Made by a program: the position numbers and the translations under genes
Part shown: positions 13,449 to 15,049 of the stretch, piece after piece
Layout of the letters: each line of letters begins with the position of its first letter
How positions within the stretch are numbered: position 1 is the stretch's first letter
Source of the DNA: UBA1672 sp964352375
GTDB taxonomy: Bacteria > Pseudomonadota > Alphaproteobacteria > Micavibrionales > Micavibrionaceae
Direction of reading: 5' to 3'
Assembly: GCA_964352375.1 (NCBI GenBank)
Contig: CAYGSA010000037.1
Location: 1 to 15,049 of the forward strand
Length of the DNA stretch: 15,049 nucleotides
Notes under the pieces: model-generated
What the model was told of the DNA's origin: nothing
Databases searched by the model: none
The model's input: only the letters and a program-made list of their open reading frames with translations

Positions 13449-13463
13449 AACTGGAGATAAACC

Positions 13464-14036
13464 ATGAATATCATTATGTTTGGCCCACCGGGCGCAGGTA
13501 AGGGAACACAAGCAGAGCGTATACAAACAGCGCATGAAATAAAGCAACTTGCAACAGGTGACATGCTCCGCGCTGAAGTCGCCAGCGAATCTGCTCTTGG
13601 CAAAACGCTGAAAGCCATAATGGATTCGGGAGAGCTTGTTTCAGATGATATCATCATTGAACTTATTGGAAATTGCATCGCAGAACCTGAATGCGAAAAG
13701 GGCTTCATCCTTGATGGATTCCCGCGCACAGTCGCCCAAGCCGAGGCCTTAGACGAAATGCTCTCTCACATGGCCCGTAAAATCGATCATGTCATTGTTC
13801 TGAATATAGATCATAACATCCTCATTGACCGTATCAAATCCCGCGCGGCTGAAACAGGCGGGGCGCGCACCGATGACAATGAAGAAGTCCTTAAAAACCG
13901 CCTCGAAGTGTACACCGCACAAACCGCGCCGTTGCTGCCTTATTACAAGAAAAAGGGCGTTCTTCGCGAGGTTGACGGAATGGCATCAATTGAGGAAGTC
14001 ACCGCCCAAATCAACGCGATCCTCGCAAACACCTAA
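13464..14036 (+). CDS. adk: Adenylate kinase, short-LID form
   Basis: Adenylate kinase interconverts ATP plus AMP and two ADP in the cytoplasm. The 190-residue product has Walker A GPPGAGKGT (7-15), the AMP-binding TGDMLR (31-36), and LDGFPRT (83-89). The LID is reduced to a short loop with R127, R135 and DDN (SRAAETGGARTDDN), followed by NRLEVYTAQTAPLLPYY. There is no zinc-binding LID insertion, as in many alphaproteobacteria. AACTGGAGATAAACC precedes the ATG, with GGAG as ribosome-binding site, 15 nt after secY. The pair secY-adk is probably one transcriptional unit. Confidence 0.98.
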   Translation: MNIIMFGPPGAGKGTQAERIQTAHEIKQLATGDMLRAEVASESALGKTLKAIMDSGELVSDDIIIELIGNCIAEPECEKGFILDGFPRTVAQAEALDEMLSHMARKIDHVIVLNIDHNILIDRIKSRAAETGGARTDDNEEVLKNRLEVYTAQTAPLLPYYKKKGVLREVDGMASIEEVTAQINAILANT

Positions 14037-14043
14037 AATTTTA

Positions 14044-14071
14044 TTGACAACCCCGCAATAATCCTTATATT
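14044..14071 (+). promoter_or_regulatory. Strong sigma70-type promoter of the alpha operon
   Basis: TTGACA (14044-14049) is a perfect -35, with a 16-nt spacer and TATATT (14066-14071), a 5-of-6 match to TATAAT. It sits 7 nt after the adk stop. Transcription would start near 14078, giving a leader of about 80 nt before rpsM. Confidence 0.75.
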
Positions 14072-14096
14072 CCGCCAAGCTTACTAAAAGCACTGG

Positions 14097-14141
14097 TTTA
14101 CGATCCGGCGATGCCATATGGCATTTTAACGGATCGGTAAA
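14097..14141 (+). promoter_or_regulatory. Structured 5' leader upstream of rpsM
   Basis: TTTAC plus GATCCG (14097-14107) pairs with CGGATC, a bulged G, and GTAAA (14130-14141), giving 11 base pairs. Inside, a 3/5-nt internal loop (GCG versus TTTAA) leads to a perfect hairpin ATGCC (14111-14115), loop ATAT, GGCAT (14120-14124). The structure ends 6 nt before the AAGGAAG Shine-Dalgarno of rpsM. No T-run follows, so it is not a terminator. A role as a ribosomal-protein-binding autoregulatory leader is inferred from its position. Confidence 0.65.
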
Positions 14142-14159
14142 AATTGAAAGGAAGTAAAT

Positions 14160-14531
14160 ATGGCACGTATTGCCGGGGTTAACGTACCTGATAACAAACG
14201 TATTCCAATCGCTCTAACATATGTTCACGGCATTGGTCACACAACAGCATTCAAAATCTGTGAAAAATTGAAAATCGATGTGCAAATGCGCATGGGGCAG
14301 GCCGATGATGACACACTCAACGCAATCCGCGCAGAGATCGATTCAGGGCCATATAAAATTGAAGGGGACCTTCGTCGTGAAGTGTCTATGAACATCAAGC
14401 GCTTGATGGACATGAAATGTTACCGCGGTCTTCGTCACAGAAATGGTTTACCAGTGCGTGGCCAGAACACACGCGTGAACGCAAGAACGCGTAAAGGTCC
14501 TGCAAGACCAATCGCTGGTAAAAAGAAGTAA
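14160..14531 (+). CDS. rpsM: 30S ribosomal protein S13
   Basis: S13 is in the 30S head, forms intersubunit bridges with the 50S subunit and contacts the P-site tRNA through its C-terminal tail. The 123-residue product has family length: ARIAGVNVPDNKRIPIALTY, the helix-hairpin-like VHGIGHTTAFKICEKL, MDMKCYRGLRHRNGLPVRGQ, and TRVNARTRKGPARPIAGKKK at the end. AAGGAAG lies before the ATG. It is the first gene behind the promoter and structured leader at 14044-14141. Its stop codon opens copy B of the two-hairpin repeat. Confidence 0.98.
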   Translation: MARIAGVNVPDNKRIPIALTYVHGIGHTTAFKICEKLKIDVQMRMGQADDDTLNAIRAEIDSGPYKIEGDLRREVSMNIKRLMDMKCYRGLRHRNGLPVRGQNTRVNARTRKGPARPIAGKKK

Positions 14532-14596
14532 ATGATATCTGAGTTTTGCATCAGCAAAACTTGTAGATGAATTTATCCCTGCGAAGGCAGGGATCT
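14529..14596 (+). repeat. Two-hairpin intergenic repeat, copy B (rpsM-rpsK)
   Basis: This element starts at the rpsM stop codon and mirrors 3439-3507. Hairpin 1 is GTTTTGC (14543-14549), loop ATCA, GCAAAAC (14554-14560). Hairpin 2 is ATCCCTGC (14575-14582), loop GAAG, GCAGGGAT (14587-14594). Both stems are perfect. In hairpin 2 one pair is C-G in copy A and T-A here, a compensatory change. There is no T-run. On the minus strand it encodes an IPAFAG-like peptide, typical of dispersed palindromic repeats. Confidence 0.8.
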
Positions 14597-14615
14597 GGTA
14601 CAAAGGAATAAAATT

Positions 14616-15005
14616 ATGGCTAAGCCAAAGACAAAAGCAAAGAAAAAAGAGAAAAAGAATATCGTGAGCGGCATTGCACACGTGAATTCGACATTCAACA
14701 ACACACTTGTGACGATCTCTGATGATCAGGGCAACGTGGTATCATGGTCTTCATCAGGGACAATGGGCTTTAAAGGCTCACGCAAGGCAACACCTTACGC
14801 ATCTCAGCTAGCAGCAGAAGATGCAGGTAAAAAGGCACAGGAACACGGCATGAAAGAACTTAGCGTTCTTGTGAAAGGCCCGGGGTCTGGTCGTGAGTCA
14901 GCGCTTCGTGCGCTGCAATCAATCGGCTTTACAATCAAGTCGATCAAGGACATCACACCTATACCGCACAATGGTTGTCGCCCACCAAAGCGTCGCCGCG
15001 TGTAA
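14616..15005 (+). CDS. rpsK: 30S ribosomal protein S11
   Basis: S11 forms part of the 30S platform near the E-site and the 3' end of 16S rRNA. The 129-residue product has a Lys-rich N-terminus (AKPKTKAKKKEKKN), then IAHVNSTFNNTLVTISDDQG, SSSGTMGFKGSRKATPYASQ, AAEDAGKKAQEHGMKEL, VLVKGPGSGRESALRAL, and the C-terminal TPIPHNGCRPPKRRRV. Length and motifs are normal. AAAGGAATAAAATT precedes the ATG. rpoA is expected next but lies outside the window. Confidence 0.98.
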   Translation: MAKPKTKAKKKEKKNIVSGIAHVNSTFNNTLVTISDDQGNVVSWSSSGTMGFKGSRKATPYASQLAAEDAGKKAQEHGMKELSVLVKGPGSGRESALRALQSIGFTIKSIKDITPIPHNGCRPPKRRRV

Positions 15006-15023
15006 GGATTAAAGTTTCGGTAT

Positions 15024-15044
15024 CTTCCCGAGTGGTTCGGGAAG
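15024..15044 (+). other. Hairpin between rpsK and the expected rpoA
   Basis: CTTCCCGA (15024-15031) pairs perfectly with TCGGGAAG (15037-15044) around a 5-nt loop GTGGT. The window ends 5 nt later, so a T-run or a longer repeat cannot be seen. It lies 18 nt after the rpsK stop, a position resembling that of the hairpins after rpsS and rpsM, but the sequence is different. It may be another intergenic palindromic repeat or an mRNA-processing site. Confidence 0.55.
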
Positions 15045-15049
15045 AGCCA

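Noticed and set aside
14036..14160. Missing rpmJ or infA between adk and rpsM
   Set aside because: Their absence from this position is usual in alphaproteobacteria, where these genes lie elsewhere, so it is not a deletion.

Overview
The window is the major ribosomal-protein cluster of an alphaproteobacterium, read entirely on the + strand: the end of tuf, then S10 genes, spc genes, secY, adk and the start of the alpha operon. The gene order (tuf-rpsJ ... rplO / secY-adk-rpsM-rpsK, with no rpmJ or infA between adk and rpsM), the short-LID adenylate kinase and the protein signatures (for example S8, L3 and L16) all fit Alphaproteobacteria. The base composition looks moderately AT-rich by eye. 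I cannot name the genus; a deep or little-studied lineage is a guess.

Layout. 1-49: last codons of tuf. 85-4611: rpsJ, rplC, rplD, rplW, rplB, rpsS, rplV, rpsC. A 187-nt hairpin-rich gap follows where these genes normally abut. 4799-10522: rplP, rpmC, rpsQ, rplN, rplX, rplE, rpsN, rpsH, rplF, rplR, rpsE, rpmD, rplO. 10550-10575: a rho-independent terminator, followed at once by a sigma70-type promoter (10580-10608). 10626-12027: two overlapping paralogous genes for secreted proteins, each with a signal peptide, conserved cysteines and an HExxH motif. 12096-14036: secY and adk. 14044-14159: a strong promoter and a structured leader. 14160-15005: rpsM and rpsK. A hairpin follows at the window edge, where rpoA would be expected next.

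How the genes work together. The r-proteins build both ribosomal subunits, SecY makes the inner-membrane translocation channel and Adk balances adenylate nucleotides. The unusual part is the insertion between rplO and secY. A terminator, a promoter and two putative secreted zinc-protease-like genes break the usual rplO-secY continuity, so secY and adk may be transcribed with the two secreted proteins rather than with the ribosomal genes.

Other unusual points are a two-hairpin repeat that begins exactly at the stop codons of rpsS and rpsM, Lys/Ala-rich low-complexity extensions on S17, L24, L30 and L15, an Ala/Glu-rich helical tail on L3, and the structured leader in front of rpsM. No tRNA, rRNA, CRISPR array or insertion sequence was seen.
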